Position numbers and translations under genes: made by a program. From the NCBI GenBank assembly GCA_944372195.1, contig CALVYK010000004.1, forward strand, positions 19,628 through 83,627: a stretch of 64,000 nucleotides of DNA, read 5' to 3'. Source of the DNA: an uncultured Bacilli bacterium (lineage in GTDB: Bacteria > Bacillota_I > Bacilli_A > RF39 > UBA660). Positions within the stretch are counted from its first letter, which is position 1, and the number at the start of each line of letters is the position of its first letter. The notes under the pieces were generated by a model. That model saw only the letters and a program-made list of their open reading frames with translations. It had not been told where the DNA came from and ran no database searches. This document shows, one piece after another, positions 1-7,570 of this stretch.

Positions 1-1
1 A

Positions 2-649
2 GGCTGTTTTGTTCCTGCCAGTGAAGCTACATTACCAATATTTGATGCTATATTTACTCGTATTGGTGCATCTGATGATTTAGTAAGTGGTGAATCAACA
101 TTTATGGTTGAAATGAATGAAGCAAATAATGCTATTAGTAATGCAACTTCTAATTCATTAATATTATTTGATGAATTGGGTAGGGGAACAGCAACATTTG
201 ATGGTATGGCTTTAGCTCAATCTATAATTGAATATATACATGATAATATTAAATGTAAAACTTTATTTTCAACTCATTATCACGAATTAACTGATTTAGA
301 AAATAATCTAAAAAATCTTAAAAATATTCATGTATCTGCTATTGAAGAAGATGGTAATATTACGTTTTTGCATAAAATTAAAAATGGTAGTATCGATAAA
401 AGTTATGGTATCCATGTTGCTAAATTAGCAAATTTACCTGATTCATTAATTAAAAGAGCTAATCAAATATTAAGTGTCTATGAAAATAAAGAGAAAAAAA
501 GAGATGTTATTATTCAAGAATCTTTACCATTAGATGATTTAATAAAAGAAGAATCAGTTGTAGAAAAAGAACTTAAAAAAATAAATCCTTTAGAAATGAC
601 TCCTATTGAAGCAATTAACTTTTTATATGAATTAAAGAAAAAGATTTGA
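2..649 (+). CDS. mutS: DNA mismatch repair protein MutS, C-terminal part (5' end outside window)
   Basis: The frame is open from base 2 and encodes the end of the MutS ATPase domain. It reads GCFVPA, then [10 protein letters not shown] and STFMVEM, followed by the Walker B/signature region [16 protein letters not shown] and the STHYHEL switch. MutS binds mismatched bases and recruits MutL in methyl-independent repair. The last ~60 residues are the usual charged linker plus the short helical tail that mediates tetramer and clamp contacts. The start lies upstream of the window, so an internal ATG at 104 is not the true start. An intrinsic terminator overlaps the stop codon, so this is the last gene of its operon. 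The assignment to MutS rather than MutS2 rests on the FMVEM motif and the absence of an Smr tail. Confidence 0.96.
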   Translation, partial: GCFVPASEATLPIFDAIFTRIGASDDLVSGESTFMVEMNEANNAISNATSNSLILFDELGRGTATFDGMALAQSIIEYIHDNIKCKTLFSTHYHELTDLENNLKNLKNIHVSAIEEDGNITFLHKIKNGSIDKSYGIHVAKLANLPDSLIKRANQILSVYENKEKKRDVIIQESLPLDDLIKEESVVEKELKKINPLEMTPIEAINFLYELKKKI

Positions 650-667
650 TAAAATTCAAATCTTTTT
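638..667 (+). terminator. Intrinsic terminator of mutS
   Basis: AAAAAGATTTGA pairs perfectly with TCAAATCTTTTT around a 6-base loop, and the second arm is T-rich. It overlaps the mutS stop codon. Confidence 0.85.
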
Positions 668-676
668 GTTAATTTA

Positions 677-705
677 TTGTTATATGAGTTAATTTATAGT
701 ATAAT
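677..705 (+). promoter_or_regulatory. Sigma-A promoter of toxin mRNA, copy 1
   Basis: TTGTTA, 17 bases, TATAAT. The predicted start is near 712, giving a ~58-nt leader (beginning ATAGGGAATATTAACTG) before the peptide ORF at 770. Confidence 0.75.
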
Positions 706-769
706 TATATATAGGGAATATTAACTGTTGGGTACTTGCCGAGTTCTACAAGAAGGAGGCTTGATAATT

Positions 770-859
770 ATGAAGAAAAAAGATTTATTAATCTCATATC
801 TAATATTAATTATCATTTTATTAACAATATCTTTATTGATATTATGTATAAAAAAATAG
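770..859 (+). CDS. Small hydrophobic peptide, likely type I toxin (copy 1)
   Basis: A 29-residue ORF with a strong SD (AAGGAGG, ~11 nt upstream) and start ATG. The peptide begins MKKKD, continues with a single hydrophobic helix of ~20 Leu/Ile-rich residues, and ends in CIKK. This is the shape of membrane-depolarising type I toxins (Fst/TxpA/BsrG-like). The context agrees: its own consensus promoter, a long structured leader, and a convergent consensus promoter about 110 bases beyond the stop, with a shared bidirectional terminator between them. I cannot assign it to a named family. The function as a toxin is inference from size, hydrophobicity and locus architecture. Confidence 0.65.
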   Translation: MKKKDLLISYLILIIILLTISLLILCIKK

Positions 860-887
860 TACTCAATCTAACGGATTAAGTACTTTT
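858..887. terminator. Bidirectional terminator shared by toxin mRNA and antisense RNA (copy 1)
   Basis: AGTACT..ATC and GAT..AGTACT pair across a 5-base loop. It is followed by TTTT on the + strand and, read on the - strand, by ATTTTTTT. It overlaps the toxin stop codon. Confidence 0.75.
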
Positions 888-967
888 CTAAAATTAAAAT
901 AATAGGTGAGTACTCAACATAGGAAAGTTAAGTATTCCCTTTTTTATTATATTCAAGTTTCCTTGAC
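858..967 (-). ncRNA. Predicted antisense antitoxin RNA (copy 1)
   Basis: On the - strand a textbook promoter (TTGACA 1002-997, 17 bases, TACAAT 979-974) drives a predicted ~110-nt RNA. The RNA ends at the bidirectional terminator that also ends the toxin mRNA, so the two 3' ends are fully complementary. A second complementarity exists: the RNA contains CTTAACTTTCCTAT, able to pair with ATAGGGAA..TTAA at the very 5' end of the toxin mRNA. This is the arrangement known from the plasmid par (RNA I/RNA II) system. Existence of the RNA is predicted, not observed. Confidence 0.6.
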
Positions 968-1031
968 AAATACATTGTATCATAAAATGATATGTTTGTC
1001 AAAACAAATTAATTAAAAATTAACAAAATTA

Positions 1032-1060
1032 TTGTATATAAAGTTAATTTATAGTATAAT
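1032..1060 (+). promoter_or_regulatory. Sigma-A promoter of toxin mRNA, copy 2
   Basis: TTGTAT, 17 bases, TATAAT; the same spacing and leader as copy 1. It is retained although the ORF behind it is broken. Confidence 0.7.
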
Positions 1061-1124
1061 TACTTATAGGGAATATTAACTGTTGGGTACTTGCCGAGTT
1101 CTTAACGAAGGAGGCTTGATGATT

Positions 1125-1213
1125 ATGAAGAAAAAAGATTATTAATCTCATATCTAATATTAATTATCATTTTATTAACAATATCTTTATTGATATTATG
1201 TATAAAAAAATAG
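1125..1213 (+). pseudogene. Frameshifted copy of the small hydrophobic toxin
   Basis: The DNA matches copy 1 (770-859) almost base for base, but one T is missing in the fifth codon region (GATTTATTA became GATTATTA). The product is therefore only MKKKDY before TAA at 1143. The SD and leader are intact and the rest of the old frame (to TAG at 1211-1213) is unchanged, so the inactivation is recent. This is the pattern expected if toxin loss is tolerated once a second locus or the antisense RNA remains. Confidence 0.75.
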
Positions 1214-1317
1214 TACTCAATCAAATTGATTAAGTACTTACCAAAACAAATTATAGGCGAGTACTCAACATAGCAAAGTTAAGCATTCCCTTTTTATTAT
1301 ACGCAAGTTTCCTTGAC
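1212..1317 (-). ncRNA. Predicted antisense antitoxin RNA (copy 2)
   Basis: The - strand promoter TTGACA (1352-1347), 17 bases, TACAAT (1329-1324) is conserved, as is the terminator hairpin AGTACT..ATC/GAT..AGTACT at 1212-1238. Because its sequence is nearly that of copy 1, it could also act in trans on the intact toxin mRNA. Confidence 0.55.
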
Positions 1318-1497
1318 AAATACATTGTATCATAAAATAATATGTTTGTCAAAACAAATTAATTTTTAATTAATTTTATATTTCTAATTACTATAAATAT
1401 TTTTATAAAATAATTTTCAATTTAACATAATTTGTTTTTTGCCTATAATAATAGTCATTATTTATACTTTTATTAATAAATTTTGGGTGATGATTAT

Positions 1498-2460
1498 ATG
1501 AACAAAAATAGAGAAATATTAATTAAACAAAAAATATTAAATACAAGACTTGCAAAGTTTTTGAAAGAAAATAAAATTAAAAATTTAAGAATGATAAGTA
1601 TGGGCAATTCTATTGCTTCTGGATATTCAGTTGTTAGAGTGACTATACCTTTGTTATTGAGAAATGAATCTTTATTTAATATTATGCAAAAAAATGGAAT
1701 AAATGTTGATCTACATCATTTTGCTCGTGCACAAAATAATTATGACGAACATATTTTTGAATGGATAGAAAATAATATCAAAGAATCCATAATACATAAA
1801 ATGAATAGAAGCGATTACGAAAGTGATATTGTTGGTATGGGTACTCATGGATTATCTAAACAAAAAATAGAGGAGTATTATCCAACTGAAATTGAAAATG
1901 ATAATGGCCTACAAAAAGTAATAACGGAATCAAATGATAATTTAGCAAATGTTATTATATATAATGGTGCTACTGGATCTTTAATTGATGGCTTAACTAG
2001 ACACGGTACTATTTTTCAGCAATTTCTACATGGTGTAAAAAGAGATATTAACAGCATTGAATCTATTTTAAAAGTAATTCAAACATATAATAGAGAAAAG
2101 AATAGTAATACTCAAGTATATTTGTGTGGTGTTCCTAATTTTTTAGGTTTAAATTTATCAGAATTAATTAATGCTAAACTAAAAAAAATAGCTAGCAAAT
2201 ATGCAAACGTTACATATGTCGAACCTGTAAAATCAAAACTTTTTTATCAAAAGATGAATAAAAAAAATAATTTTTTGGAATTTAAAGGAATAGATGTTCA
2301 TTATGATGAAGACGAATATATTGAATTTAACAATAATATAATAAAATCTATTGTTGATAATTATCAAATTTTACAATCATTAATTAATGTTGATAGATTA
2401 TTTTACAAATTAAATAGACAAATTGAACTAGAAAAAAAATTATTTAATATCAGATCTTGA
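1498..2460 (+). CDS. SGNH/GDSL-hydrolase-like protein, C-terminus probably frameshifted
   Basis: 320 residues from ATG 1498 (SD GGGTGAT 6-12 nt upstream). The alternative TTG at 1483 would lie ahead of the SD. Residues ~38-48 (SMGNSIASGYS) resemble the SGNH block I nucleophile loop. YNGATGS and CGVPNFLG sit where internal blocks occur, and GIDVHYDEDEY near the end resembles the Asp-x-x-His block. No signal peptide or membrane segment is seen, so it is cytoplasmic. The substrate is unknown. The frame ends just after an A8 run (2432-2439), while a different frame stays open across that run to 2650. A one-base shift would add about 70 Lys-rich residues, and the operon terminator lies only after that tail. 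Confidence 0.6.
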   Translation: MNKNREILIKQKILNTRLAKFLKENKIKNLRMISMGNSIASGYSVVRVTIPLLLRNESLFNIMQKNGINVDLHHFARAQNNYDEHIFEWIENNIKESIIHKMNRSDYESDIVGMGTHGLSKQKIEEYYPTEIENDNGLQKVITESNDNLANVIIYNGATGSLIDGLTRHGTIFQQFLHGVKRDINSIESILKVIQTYNREKNSNTQVYLCGVPNFLGLNLSELINAKLKKIASKYANVTYVEPVKSKLFYQKMNKKNNFLEFKGIDVHYDEDEYIEFNNNIIKSIVDNYQILQSLINVDRLFYKLNRQIELEKKLFNIRS

Positions 2461-2650
2461 AACAAAAAATCAAATTATTTTTCAAGTAATCTATAATGGA
2501 ATGAACAAGATAAATAATTTGAAAAAAAGATGCATATTTTTAAGACGATTAAAAAAGTATATAATAGAGAGATTTCCATATGATTTTGCTTATTTAGGCA
2601 AGAGTGAAATAAATGAAACTATGAATAAATTAAAAATACATAATAAATAA
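2461..2650 (+). other. Out-of-frame continuation of the preceding gene
   Basis: This stretch has no gene of its own start quality, but the +1 frame is open from before the A8 run (~2432) to TAA 2648-2650. It encodes a basic helical sequence containing RCIFLRRLKKYIIERFPYD. It ends exactly at the start of a terminator hairpin. I read it as the true C-terminus of the SGNH-like gene, separated by an indel in the homopolymer. A stand-alone 49-residue ORF from ATG at ~2501 is the alternative. Confidence 0.45.
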
Positions 2651-2662
2651 ATATGTATTTTT
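2632..2662 (+). terminator. Intrinsic terminator after SGNH-like gene and its tail
   Basis: AAAAATACATA pairs with TATGTATTTTT around a short AT loop. It lies immediately after the out-of-frame tail. Confidence 0.75.
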
Positions 2663-2747
2663 AATTATGCTTATTATATTGTGATTAAATCTATTAAATT
2701 ACGCAATATAAATTTGTTAAAATAGTCTTTTTAAATATTGCATTTCG

Positions 2748-2756
2748 TGATATAAT
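2748..2756 (+). promoter_or_regulatory. Extended -10 promoter of nusB-xseA-xseB
   Basis: TGATATAAT (TG at 2748-2749, TATAAT 2751-2756), with no good -35. The same TGnTATAAT form precedes several other genes in the window (7524, 8055, 13608, 19421, 39436). Confidence 0.6.
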
Positions 2757-2783
2757 TAATATTATGAAAAAGAGGTTATATGC

Positions 2784-3197
2784 ATGGAACAATTAAATAG
2801 AAGTGAAGCAAGAAAAATTATTATGACCATTCTTTATCAAATGGTTGTTTATGATAAAAATAAAATGATTTATGAAGTAGATGATGTTATAAAAGAAAAT
2901 TTAGAAATCGATAATGAATTTGTTAAAGATATTGTATATGGTGTTATAACGTATCAAAATGATTTAGATAAAATTGCTAATAAATATTTAAATAATTGGA
3001 CAATTGATCGTTTGGGTAGTACCGATATTGCTATTTTAAGAATGGGTATTTATGAATTATTGTATACTAAAACGCCAAGTATAGTTTCTATTAACGAAGC
3101 TGTTGAACTAGCTAAAACATATAGTGATGAAAGTGTTGCTAAAATGATTAATGCCGTTTTAGATAAAGTATATCATGAGATGGTGGAACATGAATGA
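2784..3197 (+). CDS. nusB: Transcription antitermination factor NusB
   Basis: 137 residues, the usual NusB length. Family features in order: basic N-terminus RSEARKIIMTILYQ, the FVKDIVYGV helix, W..DRLGSTDIAILRMGIYELL, and the closing INEAVELAKTY...KMINAVLDKV. NusB binds boxA RNA with NusE (S10) in rRNA antitermination complexes. It has an SD (AGAGG) 9 nt upstream and overlaps xseA by 8 nt, so the three genes are translationally linked. nusB next to exonuclease VII genes is a common Bacillota arrangement. Confidence 0.95.
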   Translation: MEQLNRSEARKIIMTILYQMVVYDKNKMIYEVDDVIKENLEIDNEFVKDIVYGVITYQNDLDKIANKYLNNWTIDRLGSTDIAILRMGIYELLYTKTPSIVSINEAVELAKTYSDESVAKMINAVLDKVYHEMVEHE

Positions 3198-4527
3198 TAA
3201 GTATTTAAGTGTAAGTGTTATAAATAGATATATTAAACATGTAATAGATACTGATGCTAATTTACAAAGAGTCTTTATTAAAGGTGAAATATCTAATTTT
3301 AAAGCTCATTCAACAGGGCATTTATATTTTTCAATTAAAGATGAAACTAGTAAAATAAATGCTATTATGTTTAGTGGTAATGCACGCAAATTAAATTTTA
3401 ATCCGACTGATGGAACTAAAGTTTTAATAACAGGAAGAATTAGTGTATATGAAGCTACCGGTAATTATCAAATTTATGTTGATGAAATGATCGAAGATGG
3501 AGTCGGCAATTTATATATCGCTTTTGAAAAATTAAAAAAGAAATTAGCCGCTGAAGGATTATTTGATAGCAAATATAAAAAGCCAATACCTAAATATCCT
3601 ACTAAAATAGGAGTGGTTACGGCAAATACCGGGGCTGCTATTAAGGATATTTTATCAACAATTAAAAGAAGATTTCCGATTGCACAAGTTATATTATTTC
3701 CGAGTTTAGTCCAAGGAGATAATGCGGCTAAAGATATTGTTAAAAATATTAAATTAGCAAATACTTATGATTTAGATGTTTTAATAGTTGGTCGTGGTGG
3801 TGGATCTATTGAAGATTTGTGGCCTTTTAATGAAGAGATTGTAGCTAGAGCTATATTTGATTCTAAAATACCAGTTATTAGTGCAGTAGGTCATGAAGTT
3901 GATTTTACAATAGCTGATTTTGTAGCTGATTTAAGGGCCCCAACTCCAACTGGTGCTGCTGAAATGGCTGTTCCTAATTTAGTTGATTTAAATAAATATA
4001 TCGAACAATTAAAAATAAGATTAAGTTCTGATATAATTAAAAAAATAAATATTCTTAAATTAAATTTAGATAGTTTAAGAAATTCTTATATACTTAAAAA
4101 TCCATCAATTTTATTTGAAAACAAAAAACAAAATTTAGATTTAATAAGTAATAAAATAAATGAATTATTGTTAAAAAAATTAGAACTAAAAAAACTGCAT
4201 TTGGATAGTTTAAGAAATTCATATATTTTAAAAAATCCTAATATGTTGTTTGAAAATAAAAAGCAAAATTTAATTTTATTAACTAAAGAATTAAATAAAA
4301 CAATTAATTTAAAAATAGATAATAATGTTAATAAATTAAATACTATTATTGAAAAACTAGAACTTATTAATCCTTTAAATGTTATGAAAAGAGGTTTTAG
4401 TTTAACTTATAAAGATAATAAATTAATTAGAAGTGTTAAAAAAATTAAGAAAGATGATGAATTAAATATTAAATTTAATGATGGTAATATAATAGTAAAT
4501 GTAAAGGAGATAAATAATGAAATTTGA
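3190..4527 (+). CDS. xseA: Exodeoxyribonuclease VII large subunit
   Basis: XseA, the catalytic and DNA-binding subunit of the ExoVII complex that degrades single-stranded DNA from both ends. Start ATG 3190 is chosen because GGTGG lies just upstream and the OB-fold begins at once (LSVSVINRYIKHVID). The OB-fold covers ~1-105, and the nuclease domain follows with GVVTANTGAAIKDI, LIVGRGGGSIEDLWPFN and ISAVGHEVDFTIADFVAD. The C-terminal coiled coil (~265-400) contains two near-identical ~27-residue blocks starting LDSLRNSYILKNP, an internal duplication. It overlaps nusB (8 nt) and xseB (11 nt). Confidence 0.95.
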   Translation: MNDKYLSVSVINRYIKHVIDTDANLQRVFIKGEISNFKAHSTGHLYFSIKDETSKINAIMFSGNARKLNFNPTDGTKVLITGRISVYEATGNYQIYVDEMIEDGVGNLYIAFEKLKKKLAAEGLFDSKYKKPIPKYPTKIGVVTANTGAAIKDILSTIKRRFPIAQVILFPSLVQGDNAAKDIVKNIKLANTYDLDVLIVGRGGGSIEDLWPFNEEIVARAIFDSKIPVISAVGHEVDFTIADFVADLRAPTPTGAAEMAVPNLVDLNKYIEQLKIRLSSDIIKKINILKLNLDSLRNSYILKNPSILFENKKQNLDLISNKINELLLKKLELKKLHLDSLRNSYILKNPNMLFENKKQNLILLTKELNKTINLKIDNNVNKLNTIIEKLELINPLNVMKRGFSLTYKDNKLIRSVKKIKKDDELNIKFNDGNIIVNVKEINNEI

Positions 4528-4726
4528 AGAAAAAATTAAAAAATTAGAAGATATTGTTGCTACTTTAGAAAGTGATACAAATGATTTAGAAGATTCAATT
4601 AATAAATATAGTGAAGCAATGAAATTAGTTAAAGAATGTGATGAACAATTAAAAAATGTCGAAGAAAGTGTTAATAAAATAGTTAGTGAAAACGGTGAAT
4701 TAGAAGACTTAAATATCGAAGAATAA
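4517..4726 (+). CDS. xseB: Exodeoxyribonuclease VII small subunit
   Basis: 69 residues, the typical XseB size. The signature FEEKIKKLEDIVATLES is followed by a second amphipathic helix (YSEAMKLVKECDEQL) and an acidic tail. Several XseB copies wrap the XseA coiled coil. The start sits inside the xseA end with SD AAGGAG, so expression is coupled. A terminator overlaps the stop. Confidence 0.94.
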   Translation: MKFEEKIKKLEDIVATLESDTNDLEDSINKYSEAMKLVKECDEQLKNVEESVNKIVSENGELEDLNIEE

Positions 4727-4736
4727 GTCTTTTTTT
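4704..4736 (+). terminator. Terminator of the nusB-xseA-xseB operon
   Basis: AAGACTTA (4704-4711) pairs with TAAGTCTT (4724-4731) and a run of seven T follows. Confidence 0.8.
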
Positions 4737-4822
4737 CTTGCTAAAAATAAATAAATAATGTATACTTTTTATAGAAAAAAATCTATATAAAATGATAAGA
4801 CGTTATAATAATGAGGTGAAAA

Positions 4823-5842
4823 ATGAAAGATAAATTAATTGGAAATGAAAAAAATATTTTATTTTATAATGATAATGAAGGAAACATAAAAGTTGAAGTT
4901 CTTCTAGAAAATGAAGATGTTTGGTTAAATACAGAAGCACTTGCTACACTTTTTAATATTGATAGAAGTGGTATTGCAAGACATATTAATAATATCTATA
5001 AAGATGAAGAATTAGAAGAAAATATCACATGTGCAAAAATTGCACATGTGGGTAATGATGGAAAGCAATCATATAATACAAAATATTATAATTTAGATAT
5101 GATTATTTCTATTGGCTTTAGAGTTAATTCTAAAAAGGCAATAAAATTTAGGACTTGGGCTAATAAAATAATAAAAGATTATATGGTACAAGGCTTTGTT
5201 TTAAATGATGAAAGATTTATGAAAGCAAAGAAAACGGATCAAGAATATTTTAAAAGATTACTTGAAAGAATAAAATTAATTCGTACAAGTGAAAGAATGT
5301 TTTATCAGAAAATTACTGATATTTTTGCTGAGTGTTCAATTGATTATGATAGAAATAGTGATATGGCAATAACATTTTATAAAACAATTCAAAATAAATT
5401 TCACTATGCTATTACAGGCCAAACTGCAGCCGAAATAGTTTATAATAGAGTAGATTCTAACAAGAAAAATATGGGTCTTACTACTTGGGAAAATTCTCCT
5501 GATGGTAAGATATTAAAATCTGATTGTATAATTGCTAAAAATTATTTAGATGAAAAAGAAATAAAAAATTTAAATAATTTGGTAAACTTATTTTTAGATA
5601 TTGCTGAGAATAATGCTGAAAGAAATATACCGATGTATATGAATGATTGGACCAACGAGGTAGAAAATGCTTTGAAATTATTTCATTATGAAGTATTAGA
5701 AGGAAAAGGAAAGATTTCACATAAGCAAGCAGTAGAAAAGGCAGAAAGTGAATATGAAAAATACAAAGTGATTCAAGATAAAAATTATATTTCTGATTTT
5801 GATAAATTATTAAATGAAGCAAAACAAATAGAAAATAATTAA
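4823..5842 (+). CDS. RhuM family protein
   Basis: 339 residues, full length for the RhuM (virulence protein) family first described in Salmonella SPI-3. Recognisable stretches: VWLNTEALATLFNIDRSGI (an HTH-like segment at ~33-50), the CAKIAHVGNDGKQSY segment, YYNLDMIISIGFRVNS, and KAIKFRTWANKIIKDYMVQGF at ~115-135. The C-terminal half is helical and charged. No membrane segment is present. The biochemical role of the family is not established; members are often found on islands and next to toxin/defence genes. An Imm-5-like gene follows after 64 bases, which fits an accessory cluster. Confidence 0.85.
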   Translation: MKDKLIGNEKNILFYNDNEGNIKVEVLLENEDVWLNTEALATLFNIDRSGIARHINNIYKDEELEENITCAKIAHVGNDGKQSYNTKYYNLDMIISIGFRVNSKKAIKFRTWANKIIKDYMVQGFVLNDERFMKAKKTDQEYFKRLLERIKLIRTSERMFYQKITDIFAECSIDYDRNSDMAITFYKTIQNKFHYAITGQTAAEIVYNRVDSNKKNMGLTTWENSPDGKILKSDCIIAKNYLDEKEIKNLNNLVNLFLDIAENNAERNIPMYMNDWTNEVENALKLFHYEVLEGKGKISHKQAVEKAESEYEKYKVIQDKNYISDFDKLLNEAKQIENN

Positions 5843-5906
5843 AATTGTAATCAAAACTAATAAAAATTGATAGAGTTTAAAAATATTTTATTTTTAGGAG
5901 AAATAT

Positions 5907-6443
5907 ATGGATGTTATAATAGAAGTTAAAGAAAAATTAAAAAGAAAACATCAAATATTATTTGATAAAAAAAGTCTTTTTTTACAAGATTTGATGTTTT
6001 TAATAAGTGAACAAAATCATAAAGTATTAACACTATGGGCTTTAGATTTAGCACTTGAATTAGTTAATTATTTAGAAGAAAAATATCCAAATGAAGATAG
6101 ATTTAGAATAGCTTTAGATAAAACTAAGTTATGGGCGCAAGGTGAAATTAAAATGCCAGAAGCTAAAAGAGCAATTTTAAATTGTCATGCTGTAGCTAAA
6201 GAATTAACTAATAAAGAAGATATCGCTTTATGTCATGCCATTGGTCAAGCCTGTGGCGTTGTTCATACGGTTGGTCACGCAATTGGACTTCCTATTTATG
6301 AACTAACAGCTATTGTTTATAAATATGGTATTGGTAATTGCAAAGATAAATTAATAAATAGAAAAAATGAATATATTGATAAAATATATTATTATCAAGA
6401 ACATTATAAAGAATATCAAAAATGGGCTAAATTTTATAATTAA
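5907..6443 (+). CDS. Putative immunity protein (Imm-5-like domain)
   Basis: 178 residues, SD AGGAG 7 nt upstream. The core LDKTKLWAQGEIKMPEAKRAILNCH followed by LCHAIGQACGVVHTVGHAIG matches the helical Imm-5-like immunity family, with conserved His/Cys pairs in CHAVAKE, CHAIGQACG and VGHAIG. Immunity proteins of this type neutralise a cognate polymorphic toxin, but no toxin gene is adjacent. Stop and start overlap with the next gene (TAATG). Confidence 0.65.
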   Translation: MDVIIEVKEKLKRKHQILFDKKSLFLQDLMFLISEQNHKVLTLWALDLALELVNYLEEKYPNEDRFRIALDKTKLWAQGEIKMPEAKRAILNCHAVAKELTNKEDIALCHAIGQACGVVHTVGHAIGLPIYELTAIVYKYGIGNCKDKLINRKNEYIDKIYYYQEHYKEYQKWAKFYN

Positions 6444-6736
6444 TGGAAAATATAATGATGATGACAAATTTTTTATTTGAAAAATATATTTTAATATATT
6501 TAATTATAATAAATTCGACAACTTTTATAGTGTTTGCTCTTGATAAAATTTGTGCAATAAAGAAAAAATGGCGATATAAGGAAGCTTCTTTATTAGGAAT
6601 GTGTTTAGTTGGTGGAGCAATTGGTGGCTTTTTAGCAATGCATTTATTTCATCACAAAACTAAGAAAAAAGTTTTTGTAATTGGAGTTCCATTAATGTTA
6701 ATAATTCAAATAATGATTTTGTTGTTTATTAAATGA
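6443..6736 (+). CDS. DUF1294 family membrane protein
   Basis: 97 residues. Two or three membrane helices, with the DUF1294 pattern: N..TFIVFALDK at ~24-35, basic KKKWRYKEASLLG, GGAIGGFLAMHLFHHKTKKKVF, and a last hydrophobic helix. Function unknown. ATG 6443 overlaps the previous stop. Downstream ATGs at 6455-6463 are possible starts, since no clear SD decides between them. Confidence 0.8.
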   Translation: MENIMMMTNFLFEKYILIYLIIINSTTFIVFALDKICAIKKKWRYKEASLLGMCLVGGAIGGFLAMHLFHHKTKKKVFVIGVPLMLIIQIMILLFIK

Positions 6737-6859
6737 TATTAAATTTATTAAAGAAGTGTTTTTTATTTCAATTTTATTACAAAACCATAATATTAAATGT
6801 GTAATATAAAAATTAATGATATAACAATTGTTATATATAATAATTAAAGGAGAATATGG

Positions 6860-7369
6860 ATGAAAAAAATAATAATTATAATTTTAATATTTTTAGTTAT
6901 TGGTGTATGTACTTTGTTATATTTAAAAATGAAATCTAATGAAAGTGGCAATTTAAATGAAGTAGATAATCAATTGAATAATAAAAATGATAAAGTTGGA
7001 GGTGAAAGTGTGAATGAGTTTGTAAATAAAATTAATATAAATATCAATGGTGTAACTTATACGGCTACTTTAGAAGATAATGATACAGCAAAAGAATTAG
7101 TTAGTAGAATGCCTTTTACAATTGAAATGAATGAATTAAATAGTAATGAAAAATATTATTATTTTGATAAATCATTTCCAACCAATTCATCACGAATAAA
7201 TAGAATTAATAATGGTGATATTATGCTTTATGGAAGTGATTGTTTAGTTTTATTTTATGAATCTTTTAATACCAGTTATTCATATACAAGAATTGGTAAA
7301 ATAGATAATCCAAATAATTTAAAAAATGTTGTTGGTAATGGTAACATAACAATTACATTTACAAAATAG
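6860..7369 (+). CDS. Membrane-anchored cyclophilin-like fold protein
   Basis: 169 residues with an N-terminal membrane anchor (~3-22) and a short Asn-rich linker. From ~58 there is a domain resembling the cyclophilin-like family found in Bacillota: INGVTYTATLEDNDTAKELV, then MPFTIEM, NNGDIMLYGSDCLVLFYESF and YTRIGKID. Such domains lack proven isomerase activity. The linker has no lipobox Cys, so the anchor is probably retained as a helix. SD AAAGGAG precedes the start. Confidence 0.72.
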   Translation: MKKIIIIILIFLVIGVCTLLYLKMKSNESGNLNEVDNQLNNKNDKVGGESVNEFVNKINININGVTYTATLEDNDTAKELVSRMPFTIEMNELNSNEKYYYFDKSFPTNSSRINRINNGDIMLYGSDCLVLFYESFNTSYSYTRIGKIDNPNNLKNVVGNGNITITFTK

Positions 7370-7392
7370 AAAGAAGGAATATTTAATGAAAA

Positions 7393-7488
7393 ATGATAAT
7401 GGCAACTGGTGGGGGAATAAGTATTATAATAATTATCATTTCATTATTTATGATTATTAAAGCAATTGAATATTTAAATAAAGAATAA
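7393..7488 (+). CDS. Small membrane peptide, possibly overlapping an upstream mini-ORF
   Basis: A 31-residue frame beginning MIMATGGG, with an Ile-rich transmembrane stretch and a charged end (EYLNKE). Another frame starts at ATG 7386 with the better SD distance (GAAGGA 7374-7379) and gives a 24-residue Asn/Trp/Tyr-rich peptide ending at 7460. Translation of the hydrophobic peptide could be coupled to it. This overlap resembles the locus at 43372-43471. Low confidence; it could be non-coding. Confidence 0.35.
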   Translation: MIMATGGGISIIIIIISLFMIIKAIEYLNKE

Positions 7489-7570
7489 TAAACCAGAACT
7501 ATTAAGTTTTGTTTTTTTTATGATATAATGCTTTTAATAGATAAGTAATAATTTTAAAATGAGGCGTTAT

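Larger units (their letters stand above)
687..1364. repeat. Tandem duplication of a ~325-bp toxin/antitoxin-like unit
   Basis: Bases 687-1014 and 1042-1364 are near-identical direct copies. Each holds a + strand promoter, a leader, a small hydrophobic ORF, a bidirectional terminator and a - strand consensus promoter. Differences are scattered substitutions plus one base missing in the second ORF. The leader and both promoters are as well conserved as the ORF, so the whole unit duplicated. Confidence 0.85.

Noticed and set aside
5535..5822. 95-codon - strand ORF inside the RhuM gene
   Set aside because: It is antisense to a well-supported CDS, without SD or family match.
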